Assembly: GCF_003340565.1 (NCBI RefSeq)
Contig: NZ_QPLK01000012.1
Coordinates: 1 to 64,000, forward strand
DNA: 64,000 nucleotides
Source of the DNA: Rhodovulum sp. 12E13
GTDB lineage: Bacteria; Pseudomonadota; Alphaproteobacteria; Rhodobacterales; Rhodobacteraceae
Reading direction: 5' to 3'
The notes beneath the pieces are model-generated. The model worked only from the letters and a program-made list of their open reading frames with translations. It made no database searches and was not told where the DNA came from. Of this stretch, positions 1 to 19,786 are shown piece after piece (the first letter of the stretch is position 1; each line of letters begins with the position of its first letter). Both the position numbers and the translations under genes were made by a program.

Positions 1-719
<719 letters not shown>

Positions 720-749
720 CTCTCGTCTCCTTGGTCGGGCGGCGGGGGG

Positions 750-782
750 ACCCCGCCCTACGGGTGGTGGGTAGGGCGGGGT
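750..782. repeat. 12-bp inverted repeat between fusA and tuf
   Basis: A perfect stem of 12 bp (ACCCCGCCCTAC, 750-761, against its complement at 771-782) with a 9-nt loop fills the fusA-tuf gap. The right arm also begins a second palindrome, GGCGGGGTGAACCCCGCC read on the minus strand. No T-run follows on the minus strand, so it is more like a REP-type intergenic element or an mRNA-processing or stability hairpin than a simple terminator. Confidence 0.6.
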
Positions 783-815
783 TCACCCCGCCATCCCGTC
801 ATTGGGTTGGGGCCG

Positions 816-2957
<2,142 letters not shown>

Positions 2958-2999
2958 CGGGGGTTCGCTCCTCAGGGCGAAGGGTAGGGGGCGACGGGA

Positions 3000-3473
<474 letters not shown>

Positions 3474-3483
3474 TTACGTCTCC

Positions 3484-3855
3484 TTACTTCGGGCGCTTGG
3501 CGCCGTACTTCGACCGGCGCTGCTTGCGATCTTTCACGCCCTGCGTGTCGAGCACGCCGCGCAGGATGTGGTAGCGCACGCCCGGCAGGTCCTTGACGCG
3601 GCCGCCGCGGATCAGCACCACCGAATGCTCCTGCAGGTTGTGCTTTTCGCCGGGGATGTAGCTGATCACCTCGTAGCCGTTGGTCAGACGCACCTTGGCC
3701 ACCTTCCGCATGGCCGAGTTCGGCTTCTTCGGCGTGTTGGTGTAGACCCGGGTGCAGACGCCGCGCTTCTGCGGGTTGCCCTCGAGGTGCATCGACTTGT
3801 TCGACCGTTTCTTGGGCTGCCGCGGCTTGCGGATCAGCTGCTGGATCGTCGGCAT
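3484..3855 (-). CDS. rpsL: 30S ribosomal protein S12
   Basis: This 123-residue S12 starts [19 protein letters not shown]. The frame is open further upstream, but this ATG gives the family length and start. S12 shapes the decoding centre. The two loops where streptomycin-resistance substitutions occur read TPKKPNSA and [14 protein letters not shown], the sensitive wild-type form. The basic tail [14 protein letters not shown] is normal. It is the first gene of the str group; the 244 bp upstream, after the DMT transporter gene, should hold the promoter, but I see no clear -35/-10 pair. Confidence 0.98.
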   Translation of the reverse strand: MPTIQQLIRKPRQPKKRSNKSMHLEGNPQKRGVCTRVYTNTPKKPNSAMRKVAKVRLTNGYEVISYIPGEKHNLQEHSVVLIRGGRVKDLPGVRYHILRGVLDTQGVKDRKQRRSKYGAKRPK

Positions 3856-4099
3856 TCGGTTCCCCGTCTCGTCTCTCGGTGGCCCGGGCCCGGGCCCGCG
3901 CCGCATGTCTGGCCCCCGCCTCGCGGGGATGGGTGACGCGCCTCGCACCAATGCAAAACGCAACCACCGCATACGCTCCCGAAGCTCTGGGAACGGCGCG
4001 GTGGGACCTCAGAGGATCGGGGCACGAGGCCCGGATCATGACCACTTCGGTTCTGTAAGCCGAGCCGGGCAGAAGGCCGCGCGGCCGGGTGAGCGCGCT

Positions 4100-5026
4100 T
4101 TAGAGAGAATCGGGATGAGTGTCAACACGGGGTTTCCGCGGCACCCTGGCCGGCGCGGCGCGGGCAAGCTGCCGCTCCCGCCAGAGAGTGAAGGCCCCCG
4201 TCGCCACCACCAGCGCGGCGCCGACGAGCGTCAGGGGCGTGGGCCAGTCGCCAAAGACGACGTAGCCGAGGATCAGGGCGACGACCAGCCCCGTGTAGCG
4301 GAACGGCGCCACCACGGCGAGCTCGCCCACGCGCATCGCCGTCACGCTGAGGATATAGGCGAGCAGGATCGTGCCGGCGGCCCCGAGCAGAAGGCCGGCC
4401 GAGGCAGCGGAAACAGGCGCCCAGGGCTGCATCGCCGCGACGAGACCGAACGTGACGGTGACGCCCGCCGACGCGACGAAGGCGACCGTGAGCGATGGCA
4501 GGGCGCCGGACATGCGCCGAACGGCCAGGTCGCGCACCGTGACGCAGGCGACGGCCGCGAGCACGTAGAGAGAGTAGATCGTGAAGCCTTCGGTGCCCGG
4601 CCGAACGATCAGCAGCACGCCGGCGAAGCCTACCAGGATCGCCGTCAGCCGCCGCCAGCCCAGGGGCTCGCGGAACACGACCGCGCCGGCAAGCGTGACG
4701 GCGAGCGGCAAGGCCTGCAGGATCGCCGTGGCATTGGCGAGCGGCATGTTGAAGAGCGCGGTCAGAAAGAAATAGACCGCGCCGATCTCTCCGGCGGTGC
4801 GCAGCGCGAGCAGGCCCAGGTCGCGGCGCGGCAGGCGCAGGCGCAGCCGGCCCATGGCGCGGGCGAGCGCGAGCATCGCCGCGCTGGTGGCGAGCCCGCG
4901 CAGGAAGATCGCCTGCGCCAGCGGCAGCTCGCCCGCAAGCGTCTTCATGAAGGTGTCGTTGACGGTGAAGGCGGCCATGCTCCCCATCATCAGGAGCGCC
5001 CCCTTCGCATTGTCGGTCAGGGCCAT
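4100..5026 (-). CDS. DMT-family (EamA) transporter
   Basis: This 308-residue inner-membrane protein is strongly hydrophobic and has about ten transmembrane helices in two EamA-type halves (roughly residues 8-140 and 155-290). The N terminus MALTDNAKGALLMMGSMAAF and the conserved PLANATAILQALPLAVTLAGA helix are typical of drug/metabolite exporters of the RhaT/EamA group. The substrate cannot be read from the sequence. It stands alone between rpoC and rpsL on the same strand, an unusual position inside the transcription/translation gene cluster, separated from rpoC by a terminator and three further hairpins. Confidence 0.85.
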   Translation of the reverse strand: MALTDNAKGALLMMGSMAAFTVNDTFMKTLAGELPLAQAIFLRGLATSAAMLALARAMGRLRLRLPRRDLGLLALRTAGEIGAVYFFLTALFNMPLANATAILQALPLAVTLAGAVVFREPLGWRRLTAILVGFAGVLLIVRPGTEGFTIYSLYVLAAVACVTVRDLAVRRMSGALPSLTVAFVASAGVTVTFGLVAAMQPWAPVSAASAGLLLGAAGTILLAYILSVTAMRVGELAVVAPFRYTGLVVALILGYVVFGDWPTPLTLVGAALVVATGAFTLWRERQLARAAPARVPRKPRVDTHPDSL

Positions 5027-5082
5027 GCGCCCCGATTAGCAGCGCCACGCGCGGACCGGAAGCGCAGCGCTCGGAACGGGGG

Positions 5083-5144
5083 AAGGCGCTTGGCAAAGCG
5101 CCTTGCCGCGCCGCGCGGCGCGGCAACGCCCTTTCAAGGGCGTT
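5083..5144. repeat. Three back-to-back perfect stem-loops downstream of rpoC
   Basis: Stem 1 is AAGGCGCTT/AAGCGCCTT (5083-5104, 4-nt loop). Stem 2 is a perfect 24-bp palindrome at 5103-5126 (half TTGCCGCGCCGC). Stem 3 is AACGCCCTT/AAGGGCGTT (5125-5144, 2-nt loop). The stems share end bases, so adjacent ones can compete. They lie between the rpoC terminator and the DMT transporter gene. The layout fits a cluster of REP-like elements or an mRNA 3'-end stabiliser. Confidence 0.7.
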
Positions 5145-5169
5145 CCTCCGACCAGAGGGCGGGAAAAGG

Positions 5170-5195
5170 AAAGGCCCCGCCGGGGCGGGGCCTTT
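5170..5195 (-). terminator. Rho-independent terminator after rpoC
   Basis: There is a perfect 12-bp stem (AAAGGCCCCGCC and its complement) with a 2-nt loop. On the minus strand it is followed by TCCTTTTCCC, a T-rich tail. It starts 23 bp after the rpoC stop and should end most rpoBC transcription before the DMT transporter gene. Confidence 0.85.
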
Positions 5196-5218
5196 CAAAA
5201 GCGTCCGGGCCGTTGCTC

Positions 5219-9463
<4,245 letters not shown>

Positions 9464-9507
9464 AGGGGTCCTCGGGGGCTGGCAGAGGGGAAGGGACGCG
9501 CCGGCAG

Positions 9508-9555
9508 CCGGACTTTCTGGAAAGTCCGGCCCGGGGAGAATTTCCTAGAAAATTC

Positions 9556-9557
<2 letters not shown>
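9508..9557. repeat. Two adjacent palindromes at the rpoB-rpoC junction
   Basis: The first is a perfect 10-bp stem CCGGACTTTC (9508-9517) against 9520-9529 with a 2-nt loop. The second pairs GAGAATTT (9536-9543) with AAATTCTC (9550-9557) around a CTAG core and overlaps the rpoB stop codon. Neither has a T-tail, so they look like processing or mRNA-stability hairpins inside the rpoBC transcript rather than terminators. Confidence 0.6.
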
Positions 9558-13689
<4,132 letters not shown>

Positions 13690-14038
13690 GTGCGAGTCGG
13701 TCCCTTGTCGTATCGGTGCGGCGTCCGGCGGGCAGACGGAGGCCGTCACGTTACGGTCTGTTCGCTTCCATTCCTGGAGTGCCTGCCAAAGCACTCCGCC
13801 CGAAGCGAAAAGCTGACCTGTCGAAGACCACCGGGGCGGGTGGGCTCGGATAGATCAACCGGTCGTATAGCCGTCCGGGGCGCCTGATGGGGAGGAGCCT
13901 GAGTCGCGCACGCAGTGTCAGCCGTGGGTAAAGATTCGCCAAAGCCCCTACCTAACGCCCCGCCACGGGGATGCAACCCCCGACTGCGCATTTCGTCACA
14001 CCCGCGTGAGGAGCACAGTCCCGGAAGGGCGGGCGGCC
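13690..14038. other. rpoB 5' leader / spacer without a gene
   Basis: These 349 bp separate the glycosyltransferase remnant from rpoB. I see no credible coding sequence. The notable content is the nested inverted repeat at 13761-13809. A promoter for rpoBC may lie here, but I cannot point to a convincing -35/-10 pair. Confidence 0.5.
13761..13809 (-). promoter_or_regulatory. Nested hairpin in the rpoB leader
   Basis: The outer stem pairs TTCGCTTC (13761-13768) with GAAGCGAA (13802-13809). The inner stem pairs GGAGTGC (13776-13782) with GCACTCC (13791-13797), leaving an 8-nt loop. It lies about 70-120 nt upstream of the rpoB start. In E. coli the rplL-rpoB spacer forms an RNase III processing site; this structure sits in the equivalent place, which suggests but does not prove a similar role. 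Confidence 0.5.
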
Positions 14039-14528
14039 TCAAGAGATGCGGGCCGCGCTCTCCTCGAATGCCGCACAAACGTCGCGCCGAAATACCTCGT
14101 CGCTGTAGGTCGTGGCGACAAAATCGGATGCCGCGCGACGGAGGTCGTCAAGGCGTGACCGGTCGGAGTCGTATTCGCTCGCCGCCGCCCGGGCCGCTCG
14201 GACCAGCGAGGCCACGTCCCCGTCTGCGACGGGCAGCCGCTCATTCCGCGTGGAGAGAGTGGCGGGGCTGAACGCCAGCCTCAGTCGCGCGGCCCGCCGG
14301 CCCAGTCGCGCGCGGCGTCCTTGTTCCGCGAATACGTCCGCTAACAGAGGGTCATAAAGACCTTCGGCCGGTGGAACGCGCGCATGTTCGTATACCCCGT
14401 CATGCGAGGAATAGAGCGGGCGCGCGTCATGCCCTGCATCCTTCAGGGCGGCAATCATCTCCATGATACCGTTGACGCCGCCGATCGGGCGGGACACGGG
14501 GGGGAACACCGAAAAGAAACCGCATCAT
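14039..14528 (-). pseudogene. Broken group-1-type glycosyltransferase
   Basis: Two frames together encode what looks like the start and the end of a glycosyltransferase. One frame opens with ATG at 14528 and reads MMRFLFGVPP. After a run of seven C on the minus strand the sequence continues in another frame as VSRPIGGVNGIMEMIAALKD, the typical nucleotide-sugar glycosyltransferase N terminus. Six C would join the two. The remainder (156 codons from a GTG at 14509) jumps to a C-terminal-like stretch DFVATTYSDEVFRRDVCAAF. A complete enzyme would be about 350 residues, so the middle appears deleted. It sits between rplL and rpoB, where no such gene belongs. The family assignment is from motif memory. 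Confidence 0.6.
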
Positions 14529-14559
14529 GAAACGGAGTGCGCGTCGCGAGGACGATATC

Positions 14560-14587
14560 GGGGAGCGCGCAGACCTGCGCGCTCCCC
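14560..14587 (-). terminator. Hairpin after rplL (attenuator or weak terminator)
   Basis: A perfect 12-bp stem GGGGAGCGCGCA (14560-14571) pairs with 14576-14587 around a 4-nt loop, 8 bp after the rplL stop. The minus-strand sequence that follows (GATATCGTCC) is not T-rich, so partial termination or 3'-end protection of the rplJL message is more likely than a complete stop. Confidence 0.55.
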
Positions 14588-14594
14588 TGACAGA

Positions 14595-14978
14595 TCACTT
14601 GAGCTCGACTTCGGCGCCGGCCTCTTCGAGCTTCTTCTTGATCTCCTCGGCCTCGTCCTTCGAGGCGCCTTCCTTGACGGCCTTGCCGCCGGCCTCGACC
14701 AGTTCCTTGGCCTCTTTCAGGCCGAGGCCCGTGATCGCGCGGACTTCCTTGATCACGTTGATCTTCTTGTCGCCCGCCGACTTGAGGATGACGTCGAATT
14801 CCGTCTGCTCCTCGGCGGCCTCGCCGCCACCGCCCGCATCCGCGGGGCCGGCCATCATCACAGCGCCGCCGGCGGCGGGCTCGATGCCGTACTCGTCCTT
14901 GAGGATGGTCTTCAGTTCCTGCGCCTCGAGCAGCGTCAGCCCGACGATCTCTTCGGCAAGTTTCTTGAGGTCAGCCAT
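14595..14978 (-). CDS. rplL: 50S ribosomal protein L7/L12
   Basis: This 127-residue acidic stalk protein starts [20 protein letters not shown]. It has an N-terminal dimerisation helix, an Ala/Gly-rich hinge ([20 protein letters not shown], about residues 43-62) and the C-terminal factor-binding domain with [20 protein letters not shown]. Multiple copies bind L10 and recruit translation GTPases. It follows rplJ after 63 bp. Confidence 0.98.
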   Translation of the reverse strand: MADLKKLAEEIVGLTLLEAQELKTILKDEYGIEPAAGGAVMMAGPADAGGGGEAAEEQTEFDVILKSAGDKKINVIKEVRAITGLGLKEAKELVEAGGKAVKEGASKDEAEEIKKKLEEAGAEVELK

Positions 14979-15041
14979 GTTTCCGGTTTCCGTTTCCTAG
15001 AAGTGGTCCAGCGCCGTGCGGGGGCCGCACGGCCCCCGAGA

Positions 15042-15560
15042 TCACGCGGCCTCGCCGCGCTCCTCGATGGTGCTGAGAATGCTCGCGATGTTCGAAGCGG
15101 GTGCGCCGATCGCACCGGCGATGCCCGAGGCAGGCGCGCCGAGCATGCCGGCGATCTGAGCGATAAGCTCGTCGCGCGACGGCATCTTCGACACGGCCTC
15201 GACACCGGCCCGGTCCAGAGCGCTCTCGCCCATGGCCCCGCCAAGGATCTCGAACTTCTTGTTGTCCTTGGCGAAGTCCTCGACCACCTTGGCTGCCGCC
15301 ACGGGGTCTTCGGAGTAGGTGAGAACGGTCATGCCCTCGAGATACTGCGCGATGGAGGCGCAGGGCTTGCCCTCGAGGGCGATCTTGGCGAGCCGGTTCT
15401 TGGCGACGCGGACGGACGACTCGGCCGCGCGTGCGCGCGCCCGAAGGTCCTGCATCTCGGCAACCGTGAGGCCTTCGTAGCGGGATACCACCACGACGCC
15501 AGAGCTTTCGAAGATCTGGCCGAGTTCCTCGACCACTTTCTCTTTCTGGGCTCTATCCAC
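15042..15560 (-). CDS. rplJ: 50S ribosomal protein L10
   Basis: This 172-residue L10 anchors the L7/L12 stalk. I place the start at a GTG (15560) because GGAGAG lies six bases upstream and the protein then begins (M)[20 protein letters not shown], the usual N terminus; a TTG four codons earlier is also in frame. The rRNA-binding part ends near residue 130, and the C-terminal helix that binds L7/L12 is Ala-rich ([18 protein letters not shown]). The 253-bp upstream region should contain the promoter and the L10 autoregulatory leader, which I cannot fold by eye. Confidence 0.96.
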   Translation of the reverse strand: MDRAQKEKVVEELGQIFESSGVVVVSRYEGLTVAEMQDLRARARAAESSVRVAKNRLAKIALEGKPCASIAQYLEGMTVLTYSEDPVAAAKVVEDFAKDNKKFEILGGAMGESALDRAGVEAVSKMPSRDELIAQIAGMLGAPASGIAGAIGAPASNIASILSTIEERGEAA

Positions 15561-15813
15561 AGGTCTCTCCAAGTAATGGAGGGCGCATGACCCTCCGGCT
15601 CGTTCGTGCCGGGCCCCGCCGCGTGGCGGGTGTGGGGCCCGACGATCGGGTCCGCACGGGTCAGTCGCAGCCGTGCCGGGGCCCTGTCGCCAGGATCAGC
15701 CCACGGAAACGGTCGTTCCTTTTCCCGTCTCGGGCAGGAATTACGGCAAACGCCACCCACCGTCTCGGACGAACGCGCGTGCGAGAATCACTCCGCCCGC
15801 GCGAACCTGCCGT

Positions 15814-16524
15814 CTAGTCCGGATCGGCGGGCTTTCCAAGCCCCATTCCCGCCGGTTCCGAGCGGGCGGCGGCCGTCAGGCGGTGCGCGATGCGCGCCGC
15901 CCGCACCAGCATTAGCGAGCCGACGACGAGTTCGCCCGAATCCTCGATCGTGAGGAAGACGAAGCGGGGGTCGAACGTCGCGTCGGAAGCAAGCGGGCGC
16001 ACCGCCTGCGCGATCAGGTCGACGCCCACCCCGAAGCCGCCCAGCACCACCAGCAGCACGAAGAGCACCACGAGATCGCGGCGCTGGCCGGGCCCGGCCG
16101 CGCGCATCGCCCAGATCACGAGGCCGAAGCACAGCGCCGCGAACGGCAAGATGTAGACCGCCTCGCCGATATCGTCGGCGTCGAGCCCGGCAATCGGCTG
16201 CAGCCCGAACACCTCGACCATCCGGTCCCCGAAGAATTCGTGAACCTCGGCCCAGTCGTCGAACCACAGCAGGAAGAACATCAGCGCCAGCCCCCAGGCC
16301 CAGCGCGCGCCCGTGCGCCGGGCGGCCCGCGCCATGACCCACGACATGAGCAGCCACTTCAGGAACAGAAGCAGGGTCGGCACGCCGTCGCGGGCGTTGA
16401 TCTTGAAGAGATCGGGCACCGTCTCGATCGCGCCCCGGACGTCGGCGACGTGCAGGCCGAGAAAGATCGCGATCAATAGCGCGTCGATACCAAGCAAGGC
16501 GATGAGCGCGGTTCGTGTGTGCAT
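15814..16524 (-). CDS. Five-helix membrane protein of unknown function
   Basis: I do not recognise this 236-residue protein. The start MHTRTALIALLGIDALLIAI was chosen because it opens directly with a hydrophobic helix. Four more helices follow, around TLLLFLKWLLMSWVMARA, WAWGLALMFFLLWF, YILPFAALCFGLVIWAM and LVVLFVLLVVLGGFGVGVDL. A conserved-looking acidic loop FDDWAEVHEFFG sits after helix 3, and DSGELVVGSLML is near the end. It lies between rplA and rplJ on the same strand, isolated from rplA by a terminator, so it probably has its own promoter and is an insertion into the ribosomal cluster. Confidence 0.75.
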   Translation of the reverse strand: MHTRTALIALLGIDALLIAIFLGLHVADVRGAIETVPDLFKINARDGVPTLLLFLKWLLMSWVMARAARRTGARWAWGLALMFFLLWFDDWAEVHEFFGDRMVEVFGLQPIAGLDADDIGEAVYILPFAALCFGLVIWAMRAAGPGQRRDLVVLFVLLVVLGGFGVGVDLIAQAVRPLASDATFDPRFVFLTIEDSGELVVGSLMLVRAARIAHRLTAAARSEPAGMGLGKPADPD

Positions 16525-16615
16525 CGGCCCCCGGGATTCTGCAGGTGGCGAGCTGTCGCATGCTCGTTGCTCGGGACGCCGCGCGCAATCGCTGCGCCGA
16601 CGCACGACGAAAAAA

Positions 16616-16632
16616 CGCCCCGGAACGGGGCG
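16616..16632 (-). terminator. Rho-independent terminator after rplA
   Basis: The stem CGCCCCG/CGGGGCG (7 bp, 3-nt loop) is followed on the minus strand by TTTTTTCG. It lies about 45 bp after the rplA stop. This is the clearest intrinsic terminator in the window, and it separates secE-nusG-rplKA from the downstream membrane-protein gene and rplJL. Confidence 0.92.
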
Positions 16633-16678
16633 CTTTCCTGGGCAGGGCCTGGCTGCCGGGCATCACCCGGCAGCAGCC

Positions 16679-17401
16679 TCACTCGGCCGCCTGCGGCGCG
16701 GCCTCGGCGCCGAGCGCCGAATTGACGTCGATCGACACGCCGGGGCCCATGGTGGAACTCAGGCTGACCTTCTTCATGTAGGTCCCCTTTGCGCCCGCAG
16801 GCTTGGCCTTCGAGACCGCGTCGACGAAGGCGCGCACGTTCTCGGCCAGTTTGCCCGCGTCGAAGCTCGCCTTGCCGACACCGGCGTGCACGACGCCGGC
16901 CTTCTCGACCTTGAACTGCACCTCGCCGCCCTTGGCCGCCTCGACGGCGCCCTTCACGTCGGGCGTCACCGTGCCGACCTTGGGGTTCGGCATCAGGTTG
17001 CGCGGGCCGAGGATCTTGCCGAGCCGGCCGACGATGGGCATCATGTCGGGCGTGGCGATGCAGCGATCGAACTCGATCGTGCCGCCCTGGATCGTCTCCA
17101 TCAGGTCTTCGGCGCCGACGATGTCGGCCCCGGCCGCCTTGGCCTCTTCCGCCTTGTCGCCGCGGGCGAAGACAGCCACGCGGACCTCCTTGCCGGTGCC
17201 GGCGGGCAGGGTGACCTTGCCGCGCACCATCTGGTCGGCATGTCGAGGGTCGACGCCGAGATTGACGGCGATCTCCACCGTCTCGTCGAACCTGGCCGAG
17301 GCGTTGGCCTTGATGATGTCCACCGCCTCCTCGACGGTGATGTTCTCCTTGCCGGCCACGGCCTCGCGGGCGGCGCGGGTGCGCTTGCCGATTTTCGCCA
17401 T
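16679..17401 (-). CDS. rplA: 50S ribosomal protein L1
   Basis: This 240-residue L1 starts [20 protein letters not shown] and carries the conserved rRNA-binding segment [20 protein letters not shown]1 forms the mobile stalk at the ribosomal E site and is the known autogenous repressor of the L11 operon in E. coli. The gene starts 4 bp after the rplK stop. The C-terminal extension ([14 protein letters not shown]) is a little longer than usual. Confidence 0.98.
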   Translation of the reverse strand: MAKIGKRTRAAREAVAGKENITVEEAVDIIKANASARFDETVEIAVNLGVDPRHADQMVRGKVTLPAGTGKEVRVAVFARGDKAEEAKAAGADIVGAEDLMETIQGGTIEFDRCIATPDMMPIVGRLGKILGPRNLMPNPKVGTVTPDVKGAVEAAKGGEVQFKVEKAGVVHAGVGKASFDAGKLAENVRAFVDAVSKAKPAGAKGTYMKKVSLSSTMGPGVSIDVNSALGAEAAPQAAE

Positions 17402-17405
17402 GACG

Positions 17406-17834
17406 TTACCCCTTCACCTCGATGCCCATCGACCGCGCCGACCCGAGGATGATCTTCATCGCCTGGTCGATGTCGGTGGCCGACAGATCCTTCATCTTGG
17501 CCTCGGCGATCTCGCGCACCTGCGCGACGGTCACCGTGCCGACGGTCTGCTTGCCCGGCGCGTTGGCGCCCGACTTCAGCTTGGCGGCCTTCTTGAGGTA
17601 GTAGGACGCGGGCGGCGTCTTGATGTCCATCGTGAAGGACTTGTCCTGGTAATACGTGATCACCGTCGGACAGGGCGCGCCCGGCTCCATTTCCTGCGTC
17701 TTGGCGTTGAACGCCTTGCAGAATTCCATGATGTTGATGCCGCGCTGACCCAGAGCGGGGCCGACGGGGGGCGACGGGTTCGCCTGCCCGGCGGGCACCT
17801 GGAGCTTCATCGTGCCTGCGAGTTTCTTGGCCAT
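17406..17834 (-). CDS. rplK: 50S ribosomal protein L11
   Basis: This 142-residue L11 starts [20 protein letters not shown] and contains [20 protein letters not shown], the proline-rich N-terminal domain signature involved in thiostrepton binding and RelA activation. The C-terminal rRNA-binding domain ends [15 protein letters not shown]. It follows nusG after 102 bp and is tightly followed by rplA. Confidence 0.98.
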   Translation of the reverse strand: MAKKLAGTMKLQVPAGQANPSPPVGPALGQRGINIMEFCKAFNAKTQEMEPGAPCPTVITYYQDKSFTMDIKTPPASYYLKKAAKLKSGANAPGKQTVGTVTVAQVREIAEAKMKDLSATDIDQAMKIILGSARSMGIEVKG

Positions 17835-17936
17835 CCGGCCTCTCCTTTCTCCAACAGGGCGCGGACGCGTCCGGCCCCTTCTCGTCGTCGCGGTCCGGCC
17901 CCGGGCGCGCCCGGCTCACCTCCCGCGTTCACCGCG

Positions 17937-18470
17937 TCAGGACGCCTTGGAGACCTGCGCGTATTCCAGCTCGACGGGCGTCGCGCGCCCGAAGATCGAC
18001 ACCATCACCTTGAGGCGCTGGTTGTCCTCGTCGACCTCCTCGACCGAGCCCGAGAAGCCCTCGAACGGCCCGTCGGTGACGTTCACCTGCTCTCCCACCT
18101 CGTAGGAGATCAGCGAGCGCGGCGCCTCGGCCCCTTCCTCGACGCGGTTGAGGATCTGGTTCACCTCCTCGTCGCGCATCGGCATCGGCTTGCCCTGCGG
18201 CCCGAGGAACCCCGTCACCCGGTTGATCGAGTTGATCAGGTGATAGCCCTTGTCCGACATCTCCATGTGGACCAGCACGTAGCCGGGCATGAAACGGCGC
18301 TCGGTGGTCACCTTCTTGCCGCGGCGGACCTCGATCACCTCTTCCGTGGGCACGAGCACCTCGTCGATCTCGTCCTCGAGGCCGGCCTGCGCCACGTCGT
18401 GCCGGATCTGCTCGGCGATCTTCTTCTCGAAGTTCGAGAGAACCGAGACCGAATACCACCGCTTCGCCAT
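17937..18470 (-). CDS. nusG: Transcription termination/antitermination factor NusG
   Basis: This 177-residue protein starts [20 protein letters not shown] (NGN domain, binds the RNA polymerase clamp). It ends in a KOW domain with [20 protein letters not shown]. NusG links RNA polymerase to Rho or to ribosomal protein S10. It lies between secE and rplK, the standard order. Confidence 0.98.
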   Translation of the reverse strand: MAKRWYSVSVLSNFEKKIAEQIRHDVAQAGLEDEIDEVLVPTEEVIEVRRGKKVTTERRFMPGYVLVHMEMSDKGYHLINSINRVTGFLGPQGKPMPMRDEEVNQILNRVEEGAEAPRSLISYEVGEQVNVTDGPFEGFSGSVEEVDEDNQRLKVMVSIFGRATPVELEYAQVSKAS

Positions 18471-18644
18471 GCCTGCCTCGCCGTCCTTCGCGATTGCGCG
18501 CCCGCGGGCGCCTGGTGCCTCTGCCCAAACGCGAGCGGCGCGCGACCCGAATCGAGGCGCGCCATGCTGTCTGGAAGTCCGGGCCGCTTACCCCCTCTCC
18601 CGGGGCATTTCAAGCGCCCGCGCCGCCGCCGGCGCCTGCCGGGG

Positions 18645-18839
18645 TCAGCTGCCGAAGAACGACAGGACCTGCGTCAGACCGGTGCGGATCAACCAGTCGA
18701 CGAAAAAGAAGAAGATCGCGGCCAAAGTGGCCAGCAGGAACACCATGAAGGTGGTCAGCGCGACCTCGCGGCGCGTCGGCCACACGACCTTCGACACCTC
18801 GGACCGGACCTGCTGAACGAACTGGATCGGGTTGGCCAT
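18645..18839 (-). CDS. secE: Preprotein translocase subunit SecE
   Basis: This 64-residue, single-helix form of SecE starts MANPIQFVQQVRSEVSKVVW, giving the conserved amphipathic segment SKVVWPTRREV and one transmembrane helix (TFMVFLLATLAAIFFFFVDW). It clamps SecY in the translocon. The frame is open upstream, but this ATG matches the family. In many alphaproteobacteria a second tuf and a tRNA-Trp lie upstream; here an aldolase gene does, on the same strand. Confidence 0.97.
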   Translation of the reverse strand: MANPIQFVQQVRSEVSKVVWPTRREVALTTFMVFLLATLAAIFFFFVDWLIRTGLTQVLSFFGS

Positions 18840-18914
18840 GCTCTCTCGCCTCTCGGTTTCGGTGCAGATACGGAAAGCGGCCGCGGCTTTCAAGCGCTCC
18901 GGACGGGCGGCATG

Positions 18915-19661
18915 TCAGCCCGCATGGCCGTAGCCCTTCATCCGCTCGAGCACGCGCGCGATCTCGTCGTCGCTCAGTTCGGGCGGATCGCCGAAGGGCA
19001 GGCAGCCCAGATACTGGCGCGCGAGCGCCTCGACCTCGACGGCCCGCCACATCGCCTGGTCGAGCGTCTCGCCCAGCGCGATCATCCCGTGATGGGCGAG
19101 CAGGCACGCCGTCCGCCCCTCGAGCGCGGCGAGCGCGTGGCGCGACAGCGCCTCGGTGCCGAAGGTCGCGTAGGGCGCACAGCGGATGTCGCGGCCGCCG
19201 CAGATCGCCACCATGTAATGCACCGGCGGGATGGCGCGGCCCATGATCGCCAGCGTCGTGCAGGCGGTGGGGTGGGCGTGCACCACCGCCCCCACCTCGG
19301 GCCGCTGCCGCAGGATGTCGACGTGAAAGCGCCACTCGGTCGAGGGCTTGCCCGGCCCCCGCACCTGTCCGTCGAGCCCCATGGCCACGATGTCGCCCGC
19401 GCCCATCCGGTCGTAGGGCACGCCCGATGGCGTGATCAGCAGGCCGCCACACCCGCCCGAGGCGCCGCCGCCCGTGTCGTTTCCGCCCGTGTCGTCCCCG
19501 CCCGTGTCGTCCCCGCCCGTGTCGTCGCGGACCGAGATGTTGCCCGAGGTGCCCTGGTTCAGCCCCGAGCGGTTCATCTCGCGGCAGGCCTCGACGATCG
19601 CCTGCCGGAGAACGGGTTGGCGGGGATCGGGTTGCCGGGGATCGGGTGCTGGCTGGGTCAT
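18915..19661 (-). CDS. Class II aldolase/adducin-family protein (fuculose-phosphate-aldolase-like)
   Basis: This 248-residue protein has the class II aldolase fold. It shows [10 protein letters not shown] near the N terminus, [11 protein letters not shown], zinc-ligand histidines in [11 protein letters not shown] and the late [11 protein letters not shown]. Such enzymes cleave phosphorylated sugars such as L-fuculose- or L-ribulose-phosphate; the exact substrate cannot be read. Between GNISVR and LLITPSG there is an unusual insertion made of four (D/N)DTGG units, encoded by a 15-bp tandem repeat. A second short repeat encodes [10 protein letters not shown] at the N terminus. It is upstream of secE and divergent from kynA. 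Confidence 0.85.
   Translation of the reverse strand: MTQPAPDPRQPDPRQPVLRQAIVEACREMNRSGLNQGTSGNISVRDDTGGDDTGGDDTGGNDTGGGASGGCGGLLITPSGVPYDRMGAGDIVAMGLDGQVRGPGKPSTEWRFHVDILRQRPEVGAVVHAHPTACTTLAIMGRAIPPVHYMVAICGGRDIRCAPYATFGTEALSRHALAALEGRTACLLAHHGMIALGETLDQAMWRAVEVEALARQYLGCLPFGDPPELSDDEIARVLERMKGYGHAG
19471..19530. repeat. Four 15-bp direct repeats inside the aldolase gene
   Basis: Units of the form CCCGTGTCGTNNCCG begin at 19471, 19486, 19501 and 19516 (plus-strand reading). Two are identical and the last one diverges at its end. The period is a multiple of three, so copy-number change would alter the protein by five residues without a frameshift. Confidence 0.95.
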
Positions 19662-19786
19662 GGCGGTCTCCGCGTCGCAGGCCCCGCCTAGCGCCGGCAA
19701 GGCTCACCGGCAAGCGCGCCTGCTTGACGCCGCGCCGCGCCATCTGCACCTTCCGCGCTCCCGCCCGCGCAGAGGGAAGCCCCGCC

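Noticed and set aside
3484-3855. Possible streptomycin-resistance change in S12.
   Set aside because: Both key lysines (TPKKPNSA and GGRVKDLP) are present.
18840-18914. Possible tRNA-Trp or second tuf upstream of secE, the usual alphaproteobacterial arrangement.
   Set aside because: The 75-bp gap has no tRNA-like T-loop or acceptor sequence, and the upstream gene is an aldolase.
19471-19530. A short-spaced repeat that might look CRISPR-like, or an RTX calcium-binding repeat in the protein.
   Set aside because: Units are contiguous 15-bp direct repeats without spacers and inside a coding frame. DDTGG does not match the RTX nonapeptide GGxGxDxUx.
18645-19661. A mobile element at the aldolase, because of tandem repeats and the unusual position upstream of secE.
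   Set aside because: No transposase, integrase, terminal inverted repeats or target duplications are visible.
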